In this document: piece after piece, positions 1 to 12,467 of the stretch
Layout of the letters: each line of letters opens with the position of its first letter
Position numbering within the stretch: the first letter of the stretch is position 1
Assembly (NCBI GenBank): GCA_019009955.1
Contig: CM032228.1
Span: forward strand, 207,482,501-207,546,500
DNA length: 64,000 nt
Reading direction: 5' to 3'
Source: Riptortus pedestris
Taxonomy: Eukaryota > Arthropoda > Insecta > Hemiptera > Alydidae
The notes under the pieces: model-generated
What the model was told of the DNA's origin: nothing
Seen by the model: only the letters and a program-made list of their open reading frames with translations
Database searches by the model: none
Made by a program: the position numbers and the translations under genes

Positions 1-1177
1 TATATTAAACAATACCCAGCTGATCTAGATGCTCCACTGATCGGCTTATATCTGAATTGTCCCTGCTTAAAGTCTCCCACTCTGAAGTTTACTACATTGG
101 ACCATACTTTCAATGGCTAGCTGTCTCTGTTGGTATATGCAAACATAAATCCCATGATGTTTTATTTTTATTCACTGTATTCATTCATATCTCTGTATAA
201 CAATTGCTACATCGTGCACAGTGTTGGTTATATATAAAAACAGTCTTCTACATCTATTCGGCGAAAGAACAGAGTTTGATGATGTCAGTGAGTTGGTAAT
301 TAAGTACATAACATCAGAGGAGCTTACTCTGCACGAACTATTGTGGAATCTATGATCTGTATGTCGACCGATGTATACATAATGAAGTATTTTTATTTAA
401 AGTTGTCGTTTTTTACAGAATTGTGTGAACTGTCGGAGAGGACTCTCGTTGTGTAGGGCTCGACTTTCTTGATCTTGCAATAACCAATATGAAATATTTT
501 ATCCCTGGAAGAATATTTTATAGATGGAGGGACAAAATACATTTGCATAAAGACTTAAAACTAAACATAAATAATCTATAATCTTCGCAAAAGTCATGCT
601 ATCGTCATTGTATTCTTCCAGAAAGGTTTTGTGCCATAAATGCTAGCTAAAAGCAATAATGTTAACTAAAATATATACCGACTCAAATTACTAAGGATCT
701 AAGAAAATTCTTTAAGGTCTTCTTTTTATATATGTTTACAGAATACGAGGACCCTAATACCATTGTTAAAATTAACTTTACTCTCGGTGTTAATGGCTGC
801 AATATGATCAGAAGGGAGCGAGGTTAATTCATTAATATTTTCGTTACTATGCGCCTATTCGAAGTAGTTGATATAAACAATCTTGTTCATAATCTAATTA
901 AAAACAATTATTTGCCTACCATTAATTTCAAGTCGTTTTGCTATGGAAGAAATAGATTATAGAATGAATGCTGGAGTAATGTGTGTCGTTTGTATACTTG
1001 CTGTATTAATCTGCTTCGTTTAAGGACCCCCGTTTCATAGGTTTCCTTGAGTATTGTTTGGTCACACGAAATTTAAATAGCTTATAAAAAATAGTTGCAA
1101 TTCGTCAGGCACCTGTATTATATGTGCAAATTTTACTATTCTTTGTATTTTCAACTCCTTTCGTTAGTATAATAGAT
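1..1177. other. No gene recognised
   Basis: AT-rich sequence with no open frame of note, no RNA gene and no repeat that I can match to the rest of the window. It may be intronic or intergenic. Confidence 0.5.
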
Positions 1178-1315
1178 TCTTTAGTGATGCGCTCATTAAA
1201 TAAAATCCTTAGCTCCGCTTTGGCTAGAAAAGGGTGGCAGCCTGTTGAATACTCGCTCCGATTAGCTTTAGTTGCTTAGTTTAAAGTGCTCGTAAATAAA
1301 TAACATTAATATTAG
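1178..1315 (+). repeat. SINE 3' tail, old fragment
   Basis: Contains the tail shared by the other SINE copies here: cattaaataaaatccttag, then tggctagaaaagggtgg, then a degenerate stretch ending near gtaaataaataac. The tRNA-like head is missing, so this is a 5'-truncated or decayed copy. It is in the same orientation as the full copy at 14308. Confidence 0.7.
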
Positions 1316-4300
1316 TATAACAGCTCTGACCGAAAAATGAAACATACTATTCGGACAGAGCCCAATATTCGATGACTTGAACACTGGTCTCTTAGTTAAC
1401 TCTAATGGTCTTGTCTGGGTAGTGGGGCTTAATTGTCTTCGTCAGTGCTTTCGAGATGTCTCTATCCCGGGGAAATCTTACGTCCGACCCTCGAGAACCT
1501 ACAACTTGTTAACAGAACGAAAAATATCGCAGCCACATGGCGGGCCTTTTTTTTCAAGACCTTCATTGTCTGACCATTAATAAAGTTATGAAGACATGAA
1601 GAAGGATAATTACGTTTCAACAATTTGCTAATTATGTGAACGGAGAATTGCCAGGTGGTGGTAGTACTGATTGCTTTCTTTAAATTGATAGTCATCTCGC
1701 CAGATTATAGAAATCGGTGATAGTACCAATCATATAGACCAGGCAGACTAAAAGACAAAAAACACAAATAAGCATGGTTATCAATTAACAATTACAAAGT
1801 ATAATTTATTGTGTTCCTTAGTAGTTGACTTTTATCTTCTGGAGTCCGTTTATTATATTTCATTGATTTAGTTATAATATAAAGAAAAATTTTAGATCTA
1901 TTCATACAAAGACATTCTTGGAATTAACTCCTCTCCATGTAATTAAAGAAAGTAAAATATCGAGAAGTCAGAAGTTATCTTCCTATGGTATCAACCAATC
2001 GGAATTATTGACAATATTGATTATTAAAGATTGTTGGCTTATCTCAGATGTCTCCTACCTAACAGCCTCACAGATCCTTATACCATGGATATTAGTACTG
2101 ATAATGACCATAATTACACATGCTACAGGAGGATAGCTCATTACAAAGTAGGTTGCAAGTGGAGCAACCACCGAATGTGAAAGTGACTCAATTGAACCAT
2201 ATTGCCAACATTATCCTTTGTAATATTAACCGTGAGAAACCTAACAACTTATTGATGGTCAATGAATTTATGGTTTAGAAGGGAGGGAAATAATAAAAAT
2301 CGTAATGTCTAAGCCAGTATGACTAATAGAGAAAAATTGTATCCACACAATCTTAATCAAAATTTAATTTCCTATAAATGTTGTTGTTGTCGGGTTTTGT
2401 TGTTTTATTGATATTTTCCAAGGAGCAAATCCTCTTTGTCTTGGACCTCTTAATAAAAACAATAAACAGGTTTTCTATCACCTGCAATCACAAAAGTTTG
2501 TAAACATTTGACATTATCAGTACACTCAAGCATACATTTCTCTGAAAATAATTCTGGTTTATTGGTTTTAAATGAGGAAGGTATTCTATCACACGAGATA
2601 CAAAGTGCTTATAGTTTGATGGTGCCTGGAAGTGTTGGGCTGATGCCAAAAGCATTTTCTATAGGTTTATTGAAACAGATAGGTTTATAGATAGAAATTC
2701 TTCGAATTTGTGACTTAACAGTTCTGGGTAACGTGTAAGGCACTTTTATACTCATCTCTTTATTATTATACACATAAAATATAGGTGTCTGTCGATGACA
2801 AATATGACTTTCTAATAAAAATAGACACACACAAAAACTGTCAAATTAATTAGTTTACTTTAGTCTCAAGTTGAAGAAGTTAGAATTCCGTAACATTTGT
2901 TCTTGAGGAAACTTGAAGGTAGTAAAGAAAATTGGAGATTATATCGGCTGGCACACAACACATAGCTCTGCTAAAATATGTCCTGCCCGCCTTCTGCACC
3001 TGTGACTTAATGGCTAAGACAAATCTATGCCGTCTGTTTAAAGAAATCTCTAGTTAATAAGGAAAACTTTGACAGAGAGTTCTCTGGATTTTACACGTGA
3101 GTATTTTATGCTTGCTTTATGCTAATGCAGCCGTCAGTATTGTCAATGTGTGCAATGTTTTATTGAATAACTATTGAAAAGGGCTCTATAAAACCAAAGC
3201 AGTCTTAAAATACCAATAGATGTCAAACTCATAAGGGAGGGCTTGTGGCATTGTTATGATTATCCTTGAGCCTAATAATCATGAATCGAGGTTGAACCCA
3301 CGATGACATTATTGAAGACATACTTCGATCGTCGTGTTTACCCTGGGCTGTAATTGTCATTTGATTGTTACTAAACATGATGTTTGATTTGAACCACAGA
3401 TCGAGTTCATTAATGTCGAAATTTAGTCAGGAGGAGTGGGGATTTATAGAAAGGGTTATTTTAAAATTTTAAACATGTCCATTATTAAGCATCGGGTCAT
3501 CAACCAGTCTGATTTATATATGTATGTCCTAAAATTACTGTTAAAGAAAATCTCCAGTCCATAACAAATTAACGAACTTCTTGTATTTTCACTGTGTTTT
3601 GAGGATTTGTTAAATCCTTATACTTTCATAGAATGTTCACTTAAAGCAGTTAACATCTCACTAACAGCCCATGAAAACAATAATGAAGATTTAGGTGTGC
3701 TTATAGAGATGATCTTTTGCCACAAGCTGGAAGGAATATGAGCAAATGTCGCCATAGTTTATTCTTATGACTTCATCCATGGAACATGGGGAGTAATCTT
3801 AGTGGGACTTTTGGTTATCCGACTTTTGCATTTAAAGTAGGATCGATGTGGGACCATGGTCGGACAAGAAATGGGGAAGAGTGTCTGCACCTTTTTCCCA
3901 TTTCCTGCTGCCTTCCTTAGAGATTGATTTTGGCTTTCTCTCTCTCCCGTCTCTCTCCCTGTGTCTTATTGCCTCCTGGATCAGGCTTTATTGCTTACAT
4001 TCGTTTATTTCTAAGGGCGGAAGAGATCTCTCATGTCACCAATCCTGTAATAAAAAGATCTCTTACTCAGGTGGTGCGTATGCAAATTTTGTCGCCATAA
4101 TTTCACTAGAGTGATTCCTAATTATTTATATATCATGTTTGTGGGTCAATTCGGAGCAATCGGCTATTGAGGTAGTACTCATGACGAATTTCAGAAAATC
4201 CCGAAAGGCATATGGCATTGTGAACTCTTCAAGAGTGATCGTGGAAATACAGTCACTGAAAATACCTAAACAATTATCAAATAAACGTTGATGATGCAAC

Positions 4301-4478
4301 ATTTACTATTACGACACAATCCGAGTTGATGTACCTCGTGATATTGAGCTACCACTGGCTTGAGACAAGTAGATTCCTGTAGTGATAGCCTCACCCTGGA
4401 AGTAGAAATACTAAACATAAAGACTAAATATATGAGCTGACCTAATCTGAGCGATATGCTATGCAGGGCCAAAGATGA
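1316..4478. other. No gene recognised; one small family A scrap
   Basis: No convincing exon or RNA gene. Short frames at 1377, 1918, 2508 and 3848 have low-complexity or random-looking translations and no domain I recognise. At 4158-4215 a short segment (ggctattgaggtagtactca) matches the 5' part of family A. The rest is AT-rich unassigned DNA. Confidence 0.5.
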
Positions 4479-4823
4479 GGGCTTGGTGAGTATAAATTAG
4501 CATGTAGTGCATGTCATGGGTGTCACATCGGTCAAACAGGAAGGAACATAAAAACATGTTGTAGAAATCATAGGTATCACTCGGATTCGGAATTTGTCTT
4601 CCACCAAGGACAAGTCCATAGCGAAGCTGCCTATGAAGTGTGGATATTACTACGTTCTATAGAAGGCCTGTAGATTGAGATGAACAAGAAACGTATTGGT
4701 GATCGCTGTTTGAATAGGAAGACTGATTGCTATAAGTCTGCAATGGTGGGGGTACTGGAGCTCGATCTTATCTCCCGCCAGTCACTTGCTGTCTTTCCCC
4801 TTGAGTGCATGCAAGAAGCCTAG
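4479..4823 (+). pseudogene. Decayed GIY-YIG endonuclease segment, Penelope-type
   Basis: Reading in one frame from 4479 gives a Cys-rich lead (ACSACHGC) followed by HIGQTGRNIKT and a Cys/Arg/His segment (CCRNHRYH). This is the layout of the GIY-YIG endonuclease at the C-terminus of Penelope-like retroelements, where the motif is usually YIGQTGR. Here the first Tyr of the motif is His. A stop (TAG) lies at 4671 and the same frame then stays open to a second stop at 4821, giving about 49 more residues of protein-like composition. No reverse transcriptase domain is visible upstream, so only the 3' end of an element survives. Downstream at 5033 there is aaataaaa, which could be its polyadenylation signal. 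The family call rests on one motif. An alternative is another GIY-YIG retroelement or a non-LTR element with a similar tail. Confidence 0.5.
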
Positions 4824-6410
4824 TATATATTCTCTAGCTATGTCCCTGCCACCCTCCGTGTATTAATATTTGACCTATATTTATTTATATTTAAATATTT
4901 ATTTTTGTGTATTTATTTATTGGTGCAAGCATGTTTTATAGTCTTGTTAAGGTAAATATAGATTTTATTGGTGTTGTTTTTTTATGTGTAGCTTTGAAAA
5001 TGGAGACAACAGTCTTTGAAAGCTCTTAGCGCTGAAATAAAAAACTGTTGAAGAATTGGACGTTTTCTTTTCTCCAAGTATAGTCAACGTTATTAAATAC
5101 AACAAGCTTAGAAAGCACAGGGGTATGCTGTGTTAATCACTAGTAGAAATAACGGGGTGTTCTAAACTCAAGAACTTGGAAGAGCAGAACAAGATCTCTG
5201 GTTAGGACAAGGAATGAAAATACTAAGTACATGAGAAACAAAATACAAAAAGAGAAGATTCATGGTCTTGTCGAATCCAAGGAGTACATTTTTCCCAGTT
5301 GCAACTCGTTTAATTGGCTTGGAGATATAGTTACTAAAAAGAATGTGGAGATATGAAACCACAATGGACGTATATCAGCTGATTCAGTGCCCTAGATAAA
5401 GCTCCAGGCTTGAAGAGTCAGTAGAAAAGTCTAAATGAACGGTTATCAGAACAACAGTGATATTGACATTGGACCCTAGACTCTCGAACAAAACAAGAAA
5501 ACACCTGATAGAATGACATTTGAAGCTGTAGGAGAGCATCATAGGTGCGTTTGGGACAACGTCAAATTAATTGACTGGTTTGAAGAAGAAGGAATATAAA
5601 GAAGGGTAAATAATAATATTGAACATCATTTTTACTTAAAACATGTTTGTTGATTTCATTTAAATTGGATTTTTACAAAGGGATAAAAGAGAAGACAATA
5701 TGAGGTAACTTCATCTGTTTGTCATTCCAGGAGTGAGATTTAAGTATCATATTGGCACCAATAGAACGCTCAAAATCTGAAAGAAAATGGTTATATTTAA
5801 CATTTTATTGGACATATAATTTTATTTGAGGCTCTGGGTTAGATTCTTTGATTCTTAAAGGATAAACATCTTTTTACACCAGTACTATTTACTAGAAGAA
5901 GGTATTCCAAAAATAATGACACACCGGGCTGGTAGAATATAGACTAGGTTCACGGAGTATAGCGAGGTATTGATCAAATGTCGAAATATATCGCCGTGGA
6001 AGTGCACAAAATGTACGTACATGGGATATCTGTTACGGCTATTGGGTCCCTATTGGCTTGACATCATTAACTATTCAACTTTGCTGCACTTCTCAGGGTC
6101 TATAATCTTTTATTTCAACTCTACTGGTTTAGGGAAGCTTAGGGGAGCTTCAAAAAATCTGGAGCCATGACAGAGCAATACTGATGTAACGAAAAGAACG
6201 ACGCGAAACTAATAGATTCGCCAAAAAAGATGTCAGCAATGACATTTAGGTTGCTGAATGGATTGCCTGGGTCTTGCTGAAATAATTCCCAGGCTATTCA
6301 ATGAAATACTATCTGATACACCAAATGAGGAGAGGAGAATAGAATAGAAGACTTCTTGATATACTGTAAGAAGTAGAAGTCTTACTTGATAAACTGATAA
6401 ATAAAAAAAA
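4824..6410. other. No gene recognised
   Basis: Begins with the probable 3' flank of the GIY-YIG remnant (T-rich to about 5070). The remainder shows no supported exon. Short frames at 5168 (minus) and 5970 (plus) have no recognisable domain. Confidence 0.45.

Positions 6411-6477
<67 letters not shown>
6411..6477. repeat. (CA)n(TA)n microsatellite
   Basis: A run of CA dinucleotides followed by TA dinucleotides directly abuts the CTAG end of the next element. Confidence 0.95.
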
Positions 6478-6478
<1 letters not shown>

Positions 6479-7102
6479 TAGCGGACCCGGCAGACGTTGT
6501 CCTAAATGATATTTCAAGAGATTAGGACATTAAATTTAATAATATTATGTTTAAAACAAAAGCTACTTTTAATAACAAAAAAAACAACATTTGTTATGTG
6601 CATGTTTGCCTAAAAACAAATAGAAAATGAAATATGGCGAATGTTTTATTCAGGCCTCCCTTATAACCTTCACTCCCGTTCGAACCTAAAAAATGTAATA
6701 TAGCTTACAATCATAGAAGACTTAATGCTAATTCACATACCGAGTTTTGTTATGTTTGGATCAATCGGTAGTGCCCAATAAAATACTTTAATTTTTTAGT
6801 GTTTATCTCGATTATACTTTGTTATATGACAGAAGTGAAAGTAACAAAAGTTACTCTAAATAAAAAAATAAACAACTTTTATCCTGTGCATATTTGCCGA
6901 AAAAACCAATAGGAAACAAAATATGGCTATTTTTAATTTTAGGCCTCCCTTACGACCCCCAGTCCTGCTGGACTAAGTTGTGACGCTAAACCATCCGGGG
7001 CGTCACCCAAACGCGTACAACAAACTTCATTCAAATCAGTCCAGCCGTGTAGGAGGAGTTCAGTGACATACACACGTACAGTAGAATTATATATATATAT
7101 AC
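6478..7102 (-). mobile_element. Non-autonomous element with CTAG terminus
   Basis: Begins at ctagcggacccggcagacg and ends near 7102 in (TA)n followed by ctag. Read on the minus strand, the end gccgggtccgctag closely resembles the 3' end of the Helitron at 51429 (gccgggtttgctag). The other end (cagccgtgtaggaggagttc, then a TA-rich tail) lacks the Helitron 5' TCTACTATATAA signature and looks more like a LINE-type TA-rich tail. Inside, about 130 bp near 6540-6675 is repeated at 6835-6965: both copies hold acaaaagttact-like, gcatatttgcc-like and aggcctcccttacga-like blocks. No coding capacity. The class (Helitron derivative or RTE-like tail) is unresolved. Confidence 0.5.
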
Positions 7103-7579
7103 TAGAATGAGAGAAAATTGCTAATCGTCAACGGTTTGTTGTAGAAAGACATTTAAATAGATTAAAAGAGAGTTTTTCCATCAAGAATTTACTTGGGTGG
7201 GTTCGGCGGGCTAAAACTGAGTAAGTGAGTAAGAGGTAGAACTCTTAAACTAGTGTATTGGAAAATGATTAAATATTTGTCTCCAATAAATGTGGAGGGT
7301 CGCTCGCCCTAGTTTAGTAATATTAATCCTTTACCTTAAGGCTGAGCCTTCTGGCACTTATATTATGACTCCGTGAAGAACCTACCTTACGCAAAGAATA
7401 AAAATGGTGAAAATGTATTTTTGGCCACTCCATATTAGAATGGAACAATATACCGCCTTGAATGCTGAGATGGATTAATATTTTCTTTGATAGCCTTCTT
7501 TGAGTTAGGTGGAGTTTGTGTGACGGTAGTGGGCAGGTATTTGTTTTTTAGTTATTTCATTCTGACACAGCTAGAGAGT
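7103..7579. other. No gene recognised
   Basis: Unassigned DNA between the CTAG-ended element and the first family A copy. Confidence 0.5.
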
Positions 7580-8150
7580 AAAATAAAGTCCGTTTTATGG
7601 AAAAATAAGGATTAAGTTTGTTAATAGCTGAACCGGACCGGGGGGAGGTGGGGATTTAGAGGGAGGGGTTTTGAAAAATTCGAAATATCTCCGTTATTAT
7701 ACGTCGGATCAAAAAAGTGTATAGAACCAATCTTATTGAAAATTACATGTTCTATATACATTTTTTCAGTAACTTGATTATTAACCGAGATATATGCATT
7801 TTTTATTTTTCTCCCTTTAGTAAACCCCTACTCCTCCTACTCATGACATATTAACTATAAGCTGCTGTACCCTATAGCACTTTATTTGGACCTTAAATAT
7901 TGCTCTCAATAAACATTTACTTCATGACTTAAATGCAAATACGTTGTGTGATGACGTCGTCAATTATGATTCCACTTCTTTAATAGAAAATGTTTATTTG
8001 ATCTATACCATAATCGATATTTAACTGTTTAGTGGTTCATTTAGACCCGAAACAGGGGGGTTTCAAAAATTCAAAATATCTCTGTTATTATAAATCTAAC
8101 CAAAACATGTTATTGAATCAATCTTGTTAAACTATTGACGCTCTAAGATT
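7580..8150 (+). repeat. Family A dispersed repeat, copy 1 (partial)
   Basis: Carries the central and right parts of family A: a G-rich tract (ggggggaggtggggattta), then aatatctccgttattatacg and tcttattgaaaatta, then the right-hand block with actcatgacatattaac. A second, shorter repeat of the central block lies at 8040-8130. The left palindrome and right hairpin are absent or decayed. It sits head-to-tail with copy 2. Confidence 0.75.
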
Positions 8151-8154
8151 TTCT

Positions 8155-8276
8155 TTTAGATTTCCTTTAAGGGAAATCAGCTATTGAGGTTGTACTCATG
8201 ACGCGATTTTCGAAATTTTTCTTCAAATGTCCATCGATCCTACCCAGGAGATGACGAAAATGAGGTCCGTTCAAAA

Positions 8277-8320
<44 letters not shown>

Positions 8321-9137
8321 CTGTTACCGCTTTAGCGGTCGCAATTATTGTTTAATCGTTACCAAACTCGATATTTAGTCGTTTTATGTAAAAAGAAAGA
8401 TCAAGTTCGTAAACTGCTGAAATCAGGCCAGGGGAGGGGGGGGGAATCTAGAGGGGAGGATTTTCGAAAATTCAAAATATCTCCGTTACCGTAGGTCGGA
8501 TCGAAAAATTGTACAGAACCAATCTTATTGAAAATTAAATTTACTGTAAATATTGTTATATACATTTATTCAATGTCTTGAATATTAACCGAGATATTTG
8601 CATTTTTCAGTTTTCAGCCATCAGCAAACCACCACTTCTACTCATGTTACATAAACAATACTCTGCTACATAATAAATCACATTATTCGAAGTTTAAATA
8701 CCAAAAATTGTATTCAAGAGACCTTTATTATACGAGATACATGCAAATATGTCCCGGTGACACCCCCCCTCCCCCCCCCCGTCTTAAGGTTTTGGACTAC
8801 TAAAATTTGATTGAGATAACAATTATTCTGACTCATTATTAATTACAGTACTAGATATAGTAATTAGTTCTCAATAAAATTAATATGTTATATTCTGATA
8901 TATTTCAGTAATTGTTTTTCTTTCCGGTGTGAGGCGGGCAGACCCGTTTGTTTACATTTCTAACCCAACGCTTCCTGTCGGCAGGTTATTTAAATTGGAT
9001 GAAACATTTCTTATTTCCGTTTGTATTTATTCACGGTGGTGTTGTTTTAGCAGTATGTACATATATTTATCTATTACTAAACTTCACGAGGGAAATCTGC
9101 TTAGTTTACGCAGCCCTTGCGTGACGGACTTTTTTTT
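8155..9137 (+). repeat. Family A dispersed repeat, copy 2 (near complete)
   Basis: Starts with the near-perfect palindrome at 8159-8178 (gatttcctttaagggaaatc), then the conserved left block (gctattgaggttgtactcat), (TA)n at 8281-8316, tgtctgttaccgctttagcg, the G-rich tract, the tctccgttaccg block and the right end (ggaaatctgcttagtttacg). It closes with a short hairpin around cgcagcccttgcg and a T run ending near 9137. No open reading frame of note. It is the longest copy in the window. Confidence 0.85.
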
Positions 9138-9346
9138 TTTTGTGTAGTTTAAATATTATAGAGCTTTTTGAACGTTAGTGTTTTCAGCATTCACATCAAC
9201 ACTGACATAGCATTCCAATTATCATCGATGGTTTTATTTTTAAACTTACCTAAAAAGCTATTTTTACGAGCTTCTGTTTTATTATTCTTTTTGTTGAATG
9301 AATAGTACTTATTTCATTATGTGTAAGTTATGTTATTTAAGTTTAT

Positions 9347-9349
9347 ATA

Positions 9350-9396
<47 letters not shown>
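9347..9396. repeat. (TA)n microsatellite
   Basis: An uninterrupted TA run that is not inside a recognised family A copy. Confidence 0.95.
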
Positions 9397-9402
<6 letters not shown>

Positions 9403-9485
9403 TTTTTTTGTGCCAAACTAGATTTGGAAGTTGTGTGGCCCCAAATACAAATAAATTTTCCTTTTTATATATTTTTCGGTTGGCG

Positions 9486-9875
9486 TTATAGAGGTCTTTA
9501 GCCGCCCCCTGGGTTTCAGCTAGACGTATGACCCCCGTTAACCAAGGACGGCCTGGAGTGAGCCGTCTCTAGTAGACAGGCGGGCATCATTGTATCTGGG
9601 GGTTCTGTCGCCAGTTCACCCTGGCTGATTCATCCTACTTGTGGACGGGATCTAAGGGAGTCATGCCTAGGGTCTGTCGGATGTTTATACTCGCTAGACT
9701 CCCACTGATTTACAAGCCCTGCGACACGAGCGCACTCTTTTAGCGACCTCGTGAAATAATGTCCTCCCTTGGTGGGGATCGAACCTGAAAGTTTATTTTA
9801 TCTTCAACATCCTGAGGGTAGTGGTAGATGTACTCTCCCCTTAAACGGCGCGGCTTTCGGGCCCCATATATATGT
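9486..9875 (-). repeat. Long SINE (type 2), minus strand
   Basis: On the minus strand the head contains aggttcgatccccacc, a good Pol III B-box of tRNA origin, preceded by an A-box-like segment near gccgcgccgtttaagggg. A central domain of about 250 bp follows, ending near cttagatcccgtccacaag, which is shared with the copy at 11732 (ttccgtccacaag). The head-plus-central-domain layout resembles known cephalopod tRNA-derived SINEs with a conserved core; that comparison is from memory. Confidence 0.6.
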
Positions 9876-10988
9876 GTCTGCGCGTGTGTGTTTGTGTGTC
9901 TTTATCTGTGCGTGTGTTTATGTGAACTTAGAAATATAGAACTACTTTCTCAATCCAAAATAGGTCAAAATGGCGATGAGCATGGAGAAGGACTATAAAA
10001 GATAAAAGGGGCTTCAAACGAATTGTAAGCTAATAGGTAGCGATGGGTAAGGTATTGTGCCAACCTGCTCAATTTAGAAGACAGAAGTTGTCTTCCCGAC
10101 CTCCTTGGAGACCGATAACACTTGATCAAACTTTCTTGACCTAAGTTAGTAAAAGAAAAAAAAAATGTTTAAGGAGAAGGGGAAAGCGGAAATATAAGAT
10201 TGCTAATTTTTAATTTTATAACAAGTCTTGTTTTGGTGCATAGAAACGGGGATACTTACCTTTCAACCATCTCCATTCATAGCTATCTACAGATATTAAT
10301 ATTGTTCGTAAAGCGCGTTTTCTATTACTCATTTTATACCGTTACATTGACATGAGAATACTTTAAGCGCTCAATTGCTGTTAACCAATTTTCTCATAAA
10401 TAGTTAAACATTAAATGCTGTATAATTCGGTTAGTTGTCAGGTTTGCGGCGACGCGGGTTATTTTTTAAAAACTGATCTCATATATTTCAATCATTTGTT
10501 ACAGTGTAGCCATTGTCCAGTAATAGGTTAGTCAAGCCCAGTACATCTGGTAAGAGGCAACAGGTTTCCTTTTCCCCAGCTGTATTATACCGTCTTTCAT
10601 TAAGTGAGTGACAAAAGCAGGGCAGCCACCTCATCGTCGAGTTAAGTCACGCTGGAATCATTTGTCTTGGTCTAGCTATTTGGCCTGCTAGTGTATATAT
10701 TAGATCCAGTCTCCTCGGGGCAGCTCAGATATCCTCCAGGGGCATTCTGTACATGTTTCTAATGCAGGACTTGTCAGAAATTAAACTTACTTTTTTTTTC
10801 CTAGGTCATTTTTTCAACTCTTGAAGCTCATCAATTTTTGGGGAAAAAAAACTTTGCATAGGGACGTATAATGGTTTGTTATTAAATAGCCCTCTCAATT
10901 AGTGACTAAATTTAAAACAGTTCCTGAATTTGAGATGTCTTAGAAAAACTCTCATAATTAAATAAATTATTAGTGTTTATTTTTTAAA
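9876..10988. other. No gene recognised
   Basis: Starts with a short GT-rich patch. No supported exon, RNA gene or repeat match. Confidence 0.45.
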
Positions 10989-11448
10989 TAAAGTCCGCCA
11001 CGCAAGGGCTGCGTAAACTAAGCAGATTTCCCACGTAAAGTTATACAATAGAGAAATCTCCATACGAGTGCCGAATAGTTACGGAAACGGCCTAACTAGC
11101 TTTCGACGGGAATGAATAGAAGACCATAGCTCGTCCGTTACTCTTAATAAAAATGCAAATATCTCTGTTAATATTCAAGATTAGAAAATAAATGTATATA
11201 ACAATATTTGTAGTAAATATTGGTCATATACAATTTTTCAATCCGACGTATAGTAACGGAGATATTTCGAATTTTCGAAATTCCAACCCCCTCGAACCCC
11301 CTCCCCCCTCCCACTGGTCCGAGTTCAGCCGTGAACGAACTTGATCTTCCTTTTTACATAAAACAATTAAATACCGAGTTTGGTGACGATTAAACAAATA
11401 TTGAGACCGCTAGAGTGTTAACAGATACACACACACACACACACACAC

Positions 11449-11509
<61 letters not shown>

Positions 11510-11634
11510 AATGCTGAATTTGAATAATGACTATATTATGAATATAGGATAGGATCGATGGACATTTGAAGACATTTTTCGAAAATCGCGTCATGAGTAT
11601 CACTTCAATAGCTGATTTCCCTTAAGGGAAATCT
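10989..11634 (-). repeat. Family A dispersed repeat, copy 3
   Basis: Minus-strand copy. On the plus strand it reads aaagtccgccacgcaagggc, the hairpin, ctaagcagatttccc, the central tctccgttac block reversed, (CA)n(TA)n at about 11427-11506, and the perfect palindrome gatttcccttaagggaaatc at 11613-11632. It is shorter than copy 2 because the right-central segment is reduced. Confidence 0.85.
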
Positions 11635-11731
11635 GGTCAAATAGAATATTCCTGTGCAATGCACATAATTACACACTGAATAATATTACCGACATCCATA
11701 TGTGTAAATTATAAATGCTATTCATTTACGA

Positions 11732-12115
11732 TCACTTTATGCATCTACGGCTAATCTGGACTGGCCATCAGGGTTCCACTCTTTTCCTGCTGTTGGATTT
11801 AGGTTTTTATTTAATGAGTTGATCAACGAATTGCTATCGCTATGAAGGATCTGGGATATTTTGTCTCCAGAAGACTGAGGGACCCATTGAACACCATTGA
11901 ATGGGGGTCTTTGACAGTTAACCCTGCGTCTGCTTTCTTGTGGACGGAATCTATGAGAGTCATAATAGTTAGTCATCCAAGGCTGACCTGAAGAGGTTTG
12001 TACTGTGGGTTAGACTGCCGCTGAACCACAAGTGTTGCGACTGTAGAGCGTTCTGGTAGCCAACTCGTGAACAAATGATTTCCGCAGGCGGGTTAAAACC
12101 TGCACCTATTTTTAC
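11732..12115 (-). repeat. Long SINE (type 2) with shared 3' tail
   Basis: Minus strand. The tRNA-like head is near 12060-12110 with a weakened B-box (ggttttaaccc). The central domain matches the copy at 9486 around ttccgtccacaag. The tail at 11735-11820 (actggccatcagggttccac, then cttttcctgc and ttatttaatgag) matches the tail of the shorter type 1 SINEs in this window. Confidence 0.6.
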
Positions 12116-12169
12116 CTTCAGCTTACTGAGAATATATCTTTACTTTTGCACAAATCGTTTATATATCGA

Positions 12170-12467
<298 letters not shown>

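Noticed and set aside
6233..6517. 94-codon minus-strand protein
   Set aside because: Its middle is a Tyr-Ile and Cys-Val repeat from the (TA)n(CA)n microsatellite.
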